Of a stretch of 64,000 bases of DNA, positions 55,035-64,000 are shown piece by piece. Both the position numbers and the translations under genes were made by a program. This stretch comes from Chinchilla lanigera (Eukaryota; Chordata; Mammalia; Rodentia; Chinchillidae): contig NW_004955423.1 in assembly GCF_000276665.1 (NCBI RefSeq), positions 2,042,371 to 2,106,370 of the forward strand, in the 5' to 3' direction. Positions within the stretch are counted from its first letter, which is position 1; each line of letters begins with the position of its first letter. The notes under the pieces were generated by a model. That model was not told the origin of the DNA. It was given only the letters and a program-made list of their open reading frames with translations, and did no database searches.

Positions 55035-55295
55035 TTTTTTTGCCTTTTACATTTGTAACTTTAAATTTCTCTGAATGTTTTATAATTTCCATTATTGAAG
55101 TCTCCTTTTGTTAAGCTTATTCCTAAACATTTTTTGATGCTATTATGAATAGAATTTTCTTAATTTTTGGATTTTTCCATTGCTGGTACAGAAAAGCAGT
55201 TTTTTTTTTTTTTTTTTTGTACACTGATATTTTAATCTATGTCCCTGCTGAACTTTATTAGTTCTAGGACATTATGATTTTTTTTTTGTGTGTGT
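55035..55295 (-). mobile_element. L1 ORF2 fragment
   Basis: CCTAAACATTTTTTGATGCT, ATGAATAGAATTTTCTTAAT and CTGAACTTTATTAGTTCTAG are the reverse of a conserved ORF2 block; a poly(T) run lies at 55,200-55,219. Confidence 0.72.
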
Positions 55296-55448
55296 GGCTA
55301 TATCTCATCCAGTCAGATGAGGTTAAAAAAATATCAAAGATGCCCCAGACCAACAGTATGGTCGTAGCACTCAGTCCTTTTCAGTAGAGGCTGTATAGCC
55401 TACCGCCTTCTTCTATAGACAACTGAAATGAAGTCCATAAAGTTCAGG

Positions 55449-55535
55449 TGACTTGGGCTGGGGATGCAGTTCATGGGTAGAGTGCTTGCCTAGCATGCAC
55501 AAAGCCCTGGATGCTTATCCAGACCTGAAGAAACA
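55449..55535 (+). mobile_element. ID SINE
   Basis: GGGCTGGGGATGCAGTTCAT and GCTTGCCTAGCATGCACAAA. Confidence 0.8.
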
Positions 55536-55688
55536 ACAAATCATTTAGATAGCTGGGACACAAAGCTAAGAGCTGAATCTAGATCTCTACCTTCTGTCTT
55601 CTTTGCATTGTTGGGTGTGAGCATCTGTCATTTTACAGTACAGTTAGCTTCTTTAAAAGAATGACTGCACTTCTCTAAAGGATTATTT

Positions 55689-55843
55689 TTTTTTGGTCTT
55701 TTTGGAGACAAGGTCTCACTATGTAATTCAGGCTGGTCTTGAACTCACTTTGTAGCCCAGGCTGGTTTCAAACTTGCACTGATCCTCCTGCCTCAGCCTC
55801 CCAAGTACTGGGATTACAGGAGTGTACCACCACGCCTGGCTGA
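55689..55843 (-). mobile_element. B1-like SINE
   Basis: TTTTTGGAGACAAGGTCTCA to GTGTACCACCACGCCTGGCT with duplicated part. Confidence 0.92.
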
Positions 55844-56680
55844 AGGATTTCATCTTAGATTATATTTATTGACACAATTATTTACTGTTCTTTAGCCTCT
55901 AGAGTTTATACTGGAAGGCCAAAATGGTAATTTTCTCATTTCTTTTTTTGTCAAATGCTTTGATAACAGATATCATTCAAAAAATTAGAAGTCATTACAT
56001 TTTCTTAAATATTGATTCCAATTTCAATTTAAGACTTCAGTGTTTTCAAATAAAAATACTATGTTGTAGCTAGGGATGCAAGGACTTGGGTTATTTTTGT
56101 TGGGGGAATGGTTCACCTCTGATGTAGGAACTAGGAGATGGGGAATGAAACCTGAGAAGGTAAAGATCCTTCTTGGAACAAAGCTAGTTATCAGTCACCA
56201 CTAGGCCATAACTATGGCTAGAATTTCAGATATGGTGAGTAGAAATTCGTCTTCTGTTCTTTTTTTCTTAAATTATACCTGTGAAGCAAAAAAGGACAGT
56301 TTGAATAAAACACCTATTTTATCAGCTATTGTAGATACTGTGTTCTTTTCCCAATACATGTTCCATTTCTTTCCCATTATGTCACAACAGGAGGTTGGAC
56401 AGAAGACGCCCAGCTTCACATTTGTTTCAGGGATAAGCCTGGACTGATCTAGGTCCAATAGACAATTCCATTTCTTGCCCCATTCCTTGCCAGAATAGGG
56501 TAGCTCAGCCCACAGGCTGCTTGCCCTTTTAAAAAATGATAAAAATATACTTAATAAGGAAGTTTTGTTACATACGTTAACTATATATTTTATATGCAGT
56601 CCAAGACAAGTCATTGTGGCTCAGGCAAGCCAGAAGGTGAGACACCATGATTGACAGCATTCCTACGGCCATGTGGATTA
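55844..56680. other. Unassigned stretch
   Basis: No recognised gene or repeat. Overlapping open frames at 56,214-56,614 on both strands show no domain. Confidence 0.35.
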
Positions 56681-56689
56681 GTTCAGGGA

Positions 56690-57300
56690 TATCCTGCATC
56701 AATGTCAAGTTCCAGACTCTCACCAGGATAGTATGGAATGTTACATATAAAACTGGGAACTACTGAACAATTTTGAGACTTCTGGTACAGCTTGTAACAT
56801 GGCCCCTCAATGGTTGCTGCGTACCTGTCTTTAGACAACACTTTCATCTTGAGTGTGGGCTGGACCTGGTGATTAGTTTCTAATAAAATATAGCAAAAGT
56901 GATGGTAGTCACTTCTAAAAATAGTTACAAAAATGCTGTGGGTGTGCTTTCTCACTTGCTCACTGTGAGGGAAGATAAATGTGGTGCACTGTAGAGAAAC
57001 CCACACTGCAAGGTTATTAGGGAAGGTCTCTGGACAAGTTAGTGAGAATCTGAGGCCCTGAGTTCAACAATCTGTGAGGAACTAAATCCCAGCCACCCAC
57101 ATGAGTGAGCTTGAAAGACCATCTTGTAACTAGGGCTTTCATGTGAAATTCTAGCCACAGGAAATAGGTTAACTGCAACATCATTAGAGACCCGGAGGTA
57201 GAGACCCCCAGCTCAACTAAGCTCAGATTCCTGATTCACACAAACTGTGAGATAAAAAAGTGTTTTAAGACACTGAGTTTTGGAGGGAGTTGTTAAATAG
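56690..57300 (+). mobile_element. MLT1-type MaLR LTR
   Basis: GGTACAGCTTGTAACATGGC, ATAGCAAAAGTGATGGTAGT, CTTGAAAGACCATCTTG and the diagnostic end AACTGTGAGATAAAAAAGTG...TAAGACACTGAGTTTTGG place it among the old mammalian MaLR LTRs. Confidence 0.8.
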
Positions 57301-57311
57301 CAGAAGATATC

Positions 57312-57490
57312 CAAATCAGACACAGTGCCACATGCTTGTCATCCTAGCTGTGTAGGAGGCTGAGGCAGGAGGATCACAAGTTGGAGAACCTGTCTCAAAA
57401 TAAAATTGAAAAAAATGGGAAGGGGCTGATGTAGCTGAGTATTTGTCTAGCATGTGTGAGGTCCATGGTTCAATCTTTAGTACTAAAGTA
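57312..57490 (+). mobile_element. B1-dID dimeric SINE
   Basis: A deleted B1 unit (57,318-57,405) joined to an ID unit (GGGGCTGATGTAGCTGAGTA ... TTCAATCTTTAGTA). Confidence 0.78.
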
Positions 57491-57779
57491 TAAAATAAAA
57501 TAAAAAACCATCCAAACCCTAGTGTATGACCATTAACAAAAGCTAGGTAGAGCTGGACTTTTTTCCCTATTATTTGGAATCAAAAGCATATTAACATATA
57601 CTTGATAGTAGTAATCTTGAAAAGACTCCTAGACATTAACATCTTTGTAGACTCAAATTTACCACAGTTTATAAACATCAGGCAGATAAAAAAACTATCC
57701 ACCTACTGAAAAACCATCTCCATGTTTCTTATAGAAAACTGTGTAATAAAGCCTCATTCATAATCCTTCATCATGACAG

Positions 57780-58205
57780 TCTGTGTCAAGATTTACCCTT
57801 AATTATGTAAGCAAAATGTACAGTGTAAATAAACAATGATCAGAGGGTAACTGTTAAGTCCGCTTAAAACATCTATTGTTAAAAATCTTTAAAACCATTT
57901 TAACAGTTTACATAAAAATTTAAGATATATTAATTAAAACTATTCTTAAGTAGTATCAATTAAAGCTGGTCTAGAAAGACTTCTAATTAGGCACTGTTTG
58001 CTTTCTGTCTGATTAAGAAACCTTTCAACCAATGGACATGAGGTGTCATGAACTAAGAAATGTGATTAATTGTACCTAATGTTCAATATAACAGAAGATC
58101 CCGACTTCACCATATTGTTGAAGGGCCTTTGAGTGCTATGCCTATATAAGCTAACTGAGCTCACTCCCTAAGTAAAAAGTCTTTGCTTTACAGGGTCCTT
58201 AGGGT
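57780..58205 (+). mobile_element. Possible solo LTR
   Basis: An unassigned block has an LTR-like promoter: CCAAT box (ACCAATGG, about 58,030), TATA box (CTATATAAG, about 58,142) and a downstream AGTAAAAAGTCTTTGCTTTA resembling an R/poly(A) region. No clear terminal TG/CA or duplication was defined. Confidence 0.3.
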
Positions 58206-58315
58206 AGCAGGATCACTTGAAAAGGCCAGTGGGTATAAGTTGGGAGGCAGTTACAGAGAATTCTTTATATTGTATTTCCTACCTAGGTTCATGAGGGATG
58301 ATTTAATTTTTTTTA

Positions 58316-58392
58316 AATGGTACTGAGGATTGAACCAAGGGCCTTATGCATACTAAACAAGCTCTACACCCTGAGCTATATCTTTAGCCCCT
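58316..58392 (-). mobile_element. ID SINE
   Basis: GGTACTGAGGATTGAACCAA and CCTGAGCTATATCTTTAGCC. Confidence 0.75.
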
Positions 58393-58502
58393 GTTCTTTT
58401 TTACCTGAAAGATACCTCTCTATTCTTCTTATGAAAGGTTTGCTTAAAGACTGTTTTACAAATATTCAAATAATAAATATAAAAAATATGTATTATATGC
58501 TT

Positions 58503-58572
58503 CACAATGATCCTCCTGCCTTAGCCTCCCAAGTGCTGGGACTACAAGTGTGTGCTACCATGCCCAGCTTCT
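58503..58572 (-). mobile_element. B1-like SINE fragment
   Basis: CAATGATCCTCCTGCCTTAG to GTGCTACCATGCCCAGCTT; only the head half is present. Confidence 0.85.
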
Positions 58573-58574
58573 TT

Positions 58575-59245
58575 TTTATACAGAAGGAATTTTGCATTAC
58601 TTTTTATTTTATGCGTTTGTGTTGGTTTTATAAATGTATAAAAAATTTAAAGTTAAATATAAAAAAAGAAAATGCTTCCTGAGAGGTTCTCATTTGTAGT
58701 TCAGGATGAAGTCCTTCAATTATTAACACTAAATCTAAGTACTTTGGAGGATGTGAAATAAGGGAAGAGGTGGAGAGTTAGGGGGCAGTTCTGAAAGAGG
58801 CAGGGACTCGAGACACAGAGAGATATGCTAGGAGCAGACTGAAGATTCAGCGAAGCCAGGCAGATATATTCACCTGCTTATCAGTACATAAGACAACTAA
58901 GGTATTGCCTGCATAGCAGGTGATTCCATTGAAAGGAGCAGTAGAAAGAAGACATTCACTATGAATCACTGCAATAGTTGGGCTGAAATAAATTTCTACT
59001 TCCTGGAAAGAAACATCATCAGGATATGGGGGATGGCCTGGACTTTAGTAAACAGTGAGGAGTTTTCTGGAGTGCAAGGAACAGAACTAATTGCTATAGT
59101 CTACAAAGGAAGAATAGCAACAAGGATGCGGGACAAAGAAAAGTACTATAGATAGAAGTGACAGGTAGCTGAGAACTAAGGGAGAGTACGCCCTTAGCGA
59201 GCTGAGCGCATCTTGAAGTCTGTATAGTACTTGATTTAAAAAATT
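58575..59245. other. Unassigned stretch
   Basis: No recognised gene or repeat; the 64-codon frame at 58,961 has no domain. Confidence 0.35.
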
Positions 59246-59250
59246 TCCAC

Positions 59251-59335
59251 AAAGGGCTGAGGGTGTTGCTCAGTGGTAGGATTCATGTCTAGCATGCACA
59301 AGGCCTCACATTTGATCTCCAGAATGAACCTCCCC
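59251..59335 (+). mobile_element. ID SINE
   Basis: AGGGCTGAGGGTGTTGCTCA and GCATGCACAAGGCCTCACAT. Confidence 0.8.
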
Positions 59336-59845
59336 CCAATTTCCAATACAAAAAAAATCCACATAGACAACAATGAGAAAAATCCAAAGTGAAATACAAC
59401 CCAACTTACCACTCTGGTTAATTGCTAGTTCTAAATATGATGGTTAAACTTTCAAGGTCTTCATTCTTTAAGTGTAATTCTTCAAGCATGGTAGCTATAA
59501 ACTGTGTAAATAACACATTTTTTGGAGAATGCTTCTGAATGCCAAGAACTGAGTTCAGTCTGAAACCAAAAAATAAATGAGAAGAGTGAAGGGACTCATT
59601 TTCAACATGGCAGGGAGGACTGAGATCTCTGATGTAACAAAATTCCCAGAGGAAAGCTTTACTTAAAGTGGCAGCAAAGTCTTAGGAAAAAAGCAAATAT
59701 TGTTAAGTAAGAAAATAAATCTGAACTTGTTAACATGTTTTTTATTGTGTCAGTGAAGTCTCCTAAAATACTTTTAGAAAATAAAATGAATTTCCATTTA
59801 GGGAAGGAAAGATGTGGAGAGGAGCTGAGTACTATTTTAAAATAA
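59336..59845. other. Unassigned stretch
   Basis: No recognised gene or repeat. Confidence 0.35.
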
Positions 59846-59849
59846 TCTA

Positions 59850-60000
59850 GCTGGGGATTTAGCTCAGCGGCACAGCGCCTGCCTGGCAAGCACAAGGTTG
59901 TGAGTTCGATTCCCAGCACCAGAAAAAAAACAACAAAAAAAACCCCCCAAAAAATCAAAAAACAAAAAAACCCCAGAAAAAAACCCAAAAAAACCTAAAA
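59850..60000 (+). mobile_element. ID SINE with complex A/C-rich tail
   Basis: CTGGGGATTTAGCTCAGCGG, TTCGATTCCCAGCACC, then a 70-base tail of A runs broken by CCCC. AAAATAAT(CT) flanks at 59,839 and 59,997 are the duplication. Confidence 0.93.
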
Positions 60001-60355
60001 TAATTTATATGGAATATTTGGATTATATTGCCAGAAAAAGATAATAAACACAATTATTTTTTGCATGAATAACAGTGGTTTTTATAACACTAAACAAATG
60101 AATTATGTCTCCCAAGGCATTTAATACAAACTTGGTAAGGAATCAGCCTTTTTTTCACTGATCATTTCTGTCCTAAAGACTGAACTGACTGCATATAAGG
60201 GAATCTTTAAAGTAATTTTCATTGAAGTGTGGTCACTAAGCAGAATTTTTAACTAGTAAGCAATCTAGAAGATTCAAGACTGTGAACACAGAGAGATGCA
60301 CAGTGCTCATCAGCTCCATTTTCTGAAAGAAGAACCAAAATAACAAATATGTACC
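60001..60355. other. Unassigned stretch
   Basis: No recognised gene or repeat. Confidence 0.35.
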
Positions 60356-61206
60356 TGTATGTTGAAGTGAGTGACCTGGGGAGAAAACGAAATTGAGAGA
60401 GGGAGAGGAGAGAGAGAAAATAGAATCTTACATGATTTGGAGACCTAAGACAACAGCATTGTAAGAGAAATCAAATACCCTGATATCAGCCGCCCTAGCC
60501 CCACAACCAGAGCAGTGGGAATCTCCCCTTTGCAGATGTAAGGGTGAAACAGTCTCAGTGAATTGTATCATTGTGGGTGGCTGCAATCCTGACCATCGGG
60601 AAGTTTACAATCTCCCAGGCTGGCGGCTTACTTGTATAAGTAACCTGAGATCTGCACAACAGCCTTGCTTTGGAAAAGGATCTCACATCATTTCCCAGGG
60701 ATTTCCCCACAGTGCTGTAGCCAGGGGCCATTTTGAGACGTGAGCTATAGTCTGAGTCTGGACTATTCTAGGCATCTGAACAGCCTATGTATTACCATCT
60801 CTGGGACTCCACAGACATTCTACTGCCCTGGCTAGCTGCCTTGTAAGCCCAACTTGGTTCTGCAGGATGACCGTGCTCTTATTTCTGCTGGGTGCTCTAC
60901 ACTGTAAGTGACAAGTGATGTGACATGGAGAACAGAGGGCACCAACTTTGTGAACAAGATCAGGGTGCATGTTCTCTGAGACCAGGGGTGGTGCCAGCAG
61001 CTATGGATTCATCTTAGTGCCAGGACTGAAGGCAGGCAACCACTTGGCCCCTTCTGTTCCACCCTCCTGTGCAGTATTCAGATGCCTGTTACTGACAAGA
61101 CTAGGGAGGGAACACTGTTTCCTGCTACTACCTGCCTACAAGGACATGTGTGGCCAAAGGCCCACTTTTCCAGAGGAACTCTGTGCATCTCTGTCCACTG
61201 GCCCTG

Positions 61207-61603
61207 TTATGGTTTATATCTACCACCCAAAGCCTCTCATAAGTGGGGCTTTTGGGAGGTGGCTGGATCATGGGTGCATGAAAACTGGGTTAGTCCACTG
61301 ATTGGTTTAGCATAGTTTAGGGTGTGGACAATAAGAAGGCCCATCTTGGGTATGTGGTGGCACCAACCAATGGGCTTGTAGCTTGAATGGAATAAAAAGA
61401 GAAAGTAAGGCTTGCTGCCTCCTGCCTGCCACACCATGAACTGTTTCTCCTTTGCCATGTTCCTCTGTTATGCTACCCTGCCTAGGAAATAGCTACCTAT
61501 GGACTGAAACGTCTACCAACTGTGAGCTAAATTAAACCTTTACTCTTTTACCTTATGAGTGTTAGGTATTTTGCTCCAGCAATAAGAAAGTAATTAAGAC
61601 AGG
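61207..61603 (+). mobile_element. MaLR-type solo LTR inside L1
   Basis: Starts TGTTATGGTTTATATCTACC; GGACTGAAACGTCTACCAAC and GAGCTAAATTAAACCTTTAC near the end; terminates about AGTAATTAAGACA. Confidence 0.82.
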
Positions 61604-62985
61604 TCTACACCCAAGTGGGCATTGCCCCTGAAGCAACAGAAGGGAAAAGGGAATATCGTAGTTCCCACTGCTAACCTCCTATGCAGCAGTTCCTGCTGCT
61701 GTCCTGCCCTGCTCCTGCACCTTGTCTGACTATGCACTGTCAGAACAGGGTGTGAGTACTATAGAGAAGGTGCTGCAGTTCCCGCCACTACATGTTCCTG
61801 TGCAGCATCTGGGGCTGAACTATTGAATGGTCAGAGGACAAGTATGTCAGGCCTTTCACCACTACTTAGGTCCACCATTGCTAGAGGCCCTTGTTAGTAG
61901 TAGATCTAGCAACAAGCATGCTTGAAGATACACTCATTGTCTTACAGTAGCCACCACACCCACTGCAGGCCTAGCCACGTAGTGAGTACCTCACACCTAC
62001 ATACTTGCCTAAATTATTACTGTCTCTGTTCTTGTGTTTGTCCATACAGACCTGTGTCTTTGACTCTGCAATAGTATGCACTGTGCTTAAGCACAACCAG
62101 AAAGTTTTAAGGAGATGACATTATGGTGTACAGCTAGAATCAAAGACAATAATGTATAACAAGTATCACCGTAAGACACATCTTCAAGAGAAAGCTACTT
62201 GTTAAGACTTCCCCATAAAAGTCGCAGAACTGATTCACTAAATGAGCACATCTCAATGCAGGAGCACAAGAATTATGAAAAAAACAAGGTAATATAATGT
62301 CTCCAAAATAACTGATTCCAAAGAAATAAAAACATGAAATGCCTGGTAATTTAAAAAATTATTATTATAAAATAGCCCAGTAAAATCCAAAGGAATACAA
62401 ATAAACAGTTAAATGAAATTACAAATATAATGCAGTATGTAAATGAGAAGTTCAACAAAAAGAGATTTTGAAAAAGAACCAAAAATCTTGGATATGAAGA
62501 GGTCAATAAGTCAAATACGAAATATAGCTGAAAGATTCAACAGCAGACTAGAACAAGTGGAAGAAAGAATGTCTGAACTTGACAAGTTATTTTTTGAACT
62601 AACCTAGTCAGATGATGATGACCACCACCACCACCATAAATCAAAAAATCCAAAGAACAAAAATATGGAAAAGAAGGAAGAAAAAGAATATTCAAGACCC
62701 ACGAGACACCATTAAATGAAGAAACATCTGTGTTTTCAGAACATCTGAAAGCAAGGGGGAAAAAGTAAGGGCACAGAAAACCTACTCAATGAAATAACAG
62801 AAAACTTTCCTAATTTTGGGAAAGATCGGGGCATCCAGGTATGTGAAATTTATAGGGCCCCAAACAGATTTTTCAGCAAGATATTCACCATTGCATATTA
62901 TAATCAAATTCTCAAAAGTACAAGACAAAGAACTTTAAATTCTGCAAGAGAAAAGTCAAGTCATATGGAAGGGTTATCTTCACTG

Positions 62986-63355
62986 TGTTAGTCAGCTTTC
63001 TTTTAGTGACACAAAATACCTGAGATAATCAACTTCATAAAATGTTTATGTTGGCTCACCGTTTCAGAGGTTTTAGTTGATGGTTACATGGCCCTGTGGG
63101 CATGTGGAGATGCAGGACATCAGGGTGGGAGTGTAGGGTGGGGGAGTCTGTTTGACCTCTTGGTGACCAAGAAGCAGAGAGACAGCAAAGAGCCATTGTC
63201 TCAATACCTCTTCAAGGAAACATTCCCAATGATATCACTTCCTTTCACTAAGCGCTAGCTTCTGAAGGTTTCACTCTCTCCTCCTCATTAGCACCATGGG
63301 CTAGGGCCCAGCCTTCAACACACGGGACATGCATGATCAAATGTGTAGTACCCAT
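62986..63355 (-). mobile_element. MaLR/ERVL-type LTR inside L1
   Basis: TGTGTTAGTCAGCTTTCTTT and CACAAAATACCTGAGATAAT match the minus-strand LTR at 31,060; the L1 reading continues on both sides. Confidence 0.72.
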
Positions 63356-63547
63356 TAGACTAACAAAAAGACTTCTCAGAAGAAATACTGTAGTCTTTGA
63401 GGGAAAGAAATAACATATTTCAAGTCCTGGAAGAAGAAAAGTATCAGTGAAGATTACTATACTTAGTAATTATTATGTTTAGTACTATATTTGATATTAT
63501 ATCAGAAATGAAGGAGTAATAAAGACTTCCAAAATATGGCATAAAAA

Positions 63548-63652
63548 TTTGCTGGGCATGGTGGTGCATGCCTATAATCCCAGCACTTAGAAAGCTGAGG
63601 GAGGAGGATCACTGTGAGTTTGAGGCCAGCTTGGGCTACATAGCAATAAAGA
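63548..63652 (+). mobile_element. B1-like SINE
   Basis: GCTGGGCATGGTGGTGCATG head to GGCTACATAGCAATAAAG; right part shortened. Confidence 0.88.
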
Positions 63653-63661
63653 AAAAAAAAT

Positions 63662-64000
63662 TATGCCCTTGTCGATGTGAAAACTACTTATGCTTTCAAT
63701 TTAGAAATTTATCCTGGAACTCAGCCATCAGGTCCTTACTCATATAGTAATAAACTGAATGATACTGTGAACACATCTGTAGCTCCTATCTCCAAAAGTA
63801 ACTGGAATGTGACATTTAACACTGCTTTACCAGTTTCCAATTGATGTTACATTTGCTAACAGAGCACAAATTGACCAGGGCAGGAACTGTACACAGAAAC
63901 AAAAGCAGAAATTCCAAATGAAATGTTGCAATTTCAAAATACAGAATTACACAGTACGGTTTTTGGCTTTTAGGAAGATTTACATTGGCCTCATATATGG
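63662..64000 (+). pseudogene. piggyBac transposase remnant (cut by window edge)
   Basis: The reading DVKTTYAFNLEIYPGTQPSG, then PYSYSNK and APISKSNWNVTF, follows the piggyBac transposase core around its conserved DVK and N(V/I)T.DNW region. Downstream, in shifted frames, EIPNEML and HSTVFGF continue the family order. The Asp-Asn-Trp motif is destroyed and at least two stops and frameshifts are present. It may be a decayed piggyBac DNA transposon or a copy of a domesticated PGBD gene; the window ends before this can be decided. Confidence 0.7.

Larger units (their letters stand above)
60360..63545 (+). mobile_element. L1 5'UTR and ORF1, broken by two LTRs
   Basis: A GC-richer, repeat-internal sequence (60,360-62,100) leads into ORF1-like sequence from about 62,460 (a coiled-coil-like stretch with RLEQVEERMSELD), then EIYRAPNRF and TRQRTLNSAREKS near 62,900. 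After an inserted LTR it resumes with CCATTAGACTAACAAAAAGA, matching the conserved end of ORF1, and GAAATGAAGGAGTAATAAAG at 63,506. Inserted LTRs: 61,207-61,603 and 62,986-63,355. Frames are broken throughout. Confidence 0.65.

Overview
This 64 kb window is mammalian nuclear DNA that is almost entirely non-genic and built from layered retrotransposons. The SINE content points to a rodent outside the mouse/rat group. There are many 7SL-derived B1-like SINEs with an internally duplicated right part, many tRNA-derived ID SINEs, and several B1-dID dimers (a B1 unit fused to an ID unit). B1-dID dimers are known from Castoridae, Sciuridae and Gliridae; a beaver-like or squirrel-related genome is my best guess, and the species is not proven. 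No intact cellular protein-coding gene, tRNA, rRNA or CRISPR array was found. Nearly all open frames of 60-140 codons are fragments of repeats or pseudogenes.

Layout. 0-3 kb: an L1 3' tail, then an L1/HAL1-like element carrying an ORF1 remnant joined to an L1 3' end without most of ORF2. 3-13 kb: SINEs, MIR remnants, a 10-bp-unit minisatellite, a TG microsatellite and unassigned DNA. 13-17 kb: MaLR-type LTRs, one nested inside another, a minus-strand L1, and a 100-base gap. 17-21 kb: SINEs and MIR, ending in a short CpG-rich promoter-like block with a consensus splice donor (about 20.74-20.82 kb). 21.3-28.4 kb: an old class II (ERVK/betaretrovirus-like) provirus. 28-43 kb: L1, L2, MIR and SINE remnants, one MaLR LTR, a 292-base gap. 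43-56 kb: a palindromic mariner remnant, several L1 fragments, and an RPSA processed pseudogene inserted in an old L1. 56-64 kb: MLT1 and MaLR LTRs, a possible solo LTR, an old L1 5'UTR/ORF1 broken by two MaLR LTRs, and a piggyBac transposase remnant at the right edge.

The outstanding object is the provirus at about 21,314-28,365. Two same-orientation LTRs flank a decayed gag. Where pro/pol should follow, the nucleocapsid-like end of gag runs in frame into the start of a copy of the cellular gene ZAR1 (oocyte/zygote factor). That copy has a 44-base piece of the provirus's own gag at an internal ZAR1 deletion junction. It is followed by about 0.9 kb of GC-rich sequence I could not identify, then by a copy of PIGK (GPI transamidase subunit) in which the C-terminal coding part comes before an N-terminal part. 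No pol or env was seen. The simplest reading is an ancient non-autonomous retrovirus-like element that captured cellular transcripts by reverse-transcriptase template switching, with the PIGK part possibly copied from a circular RNA. This is inference from one degenerate copy read by eye. SINE and L1 boundaries are accurate to roughly 10 bases unless target-site duplications are given.
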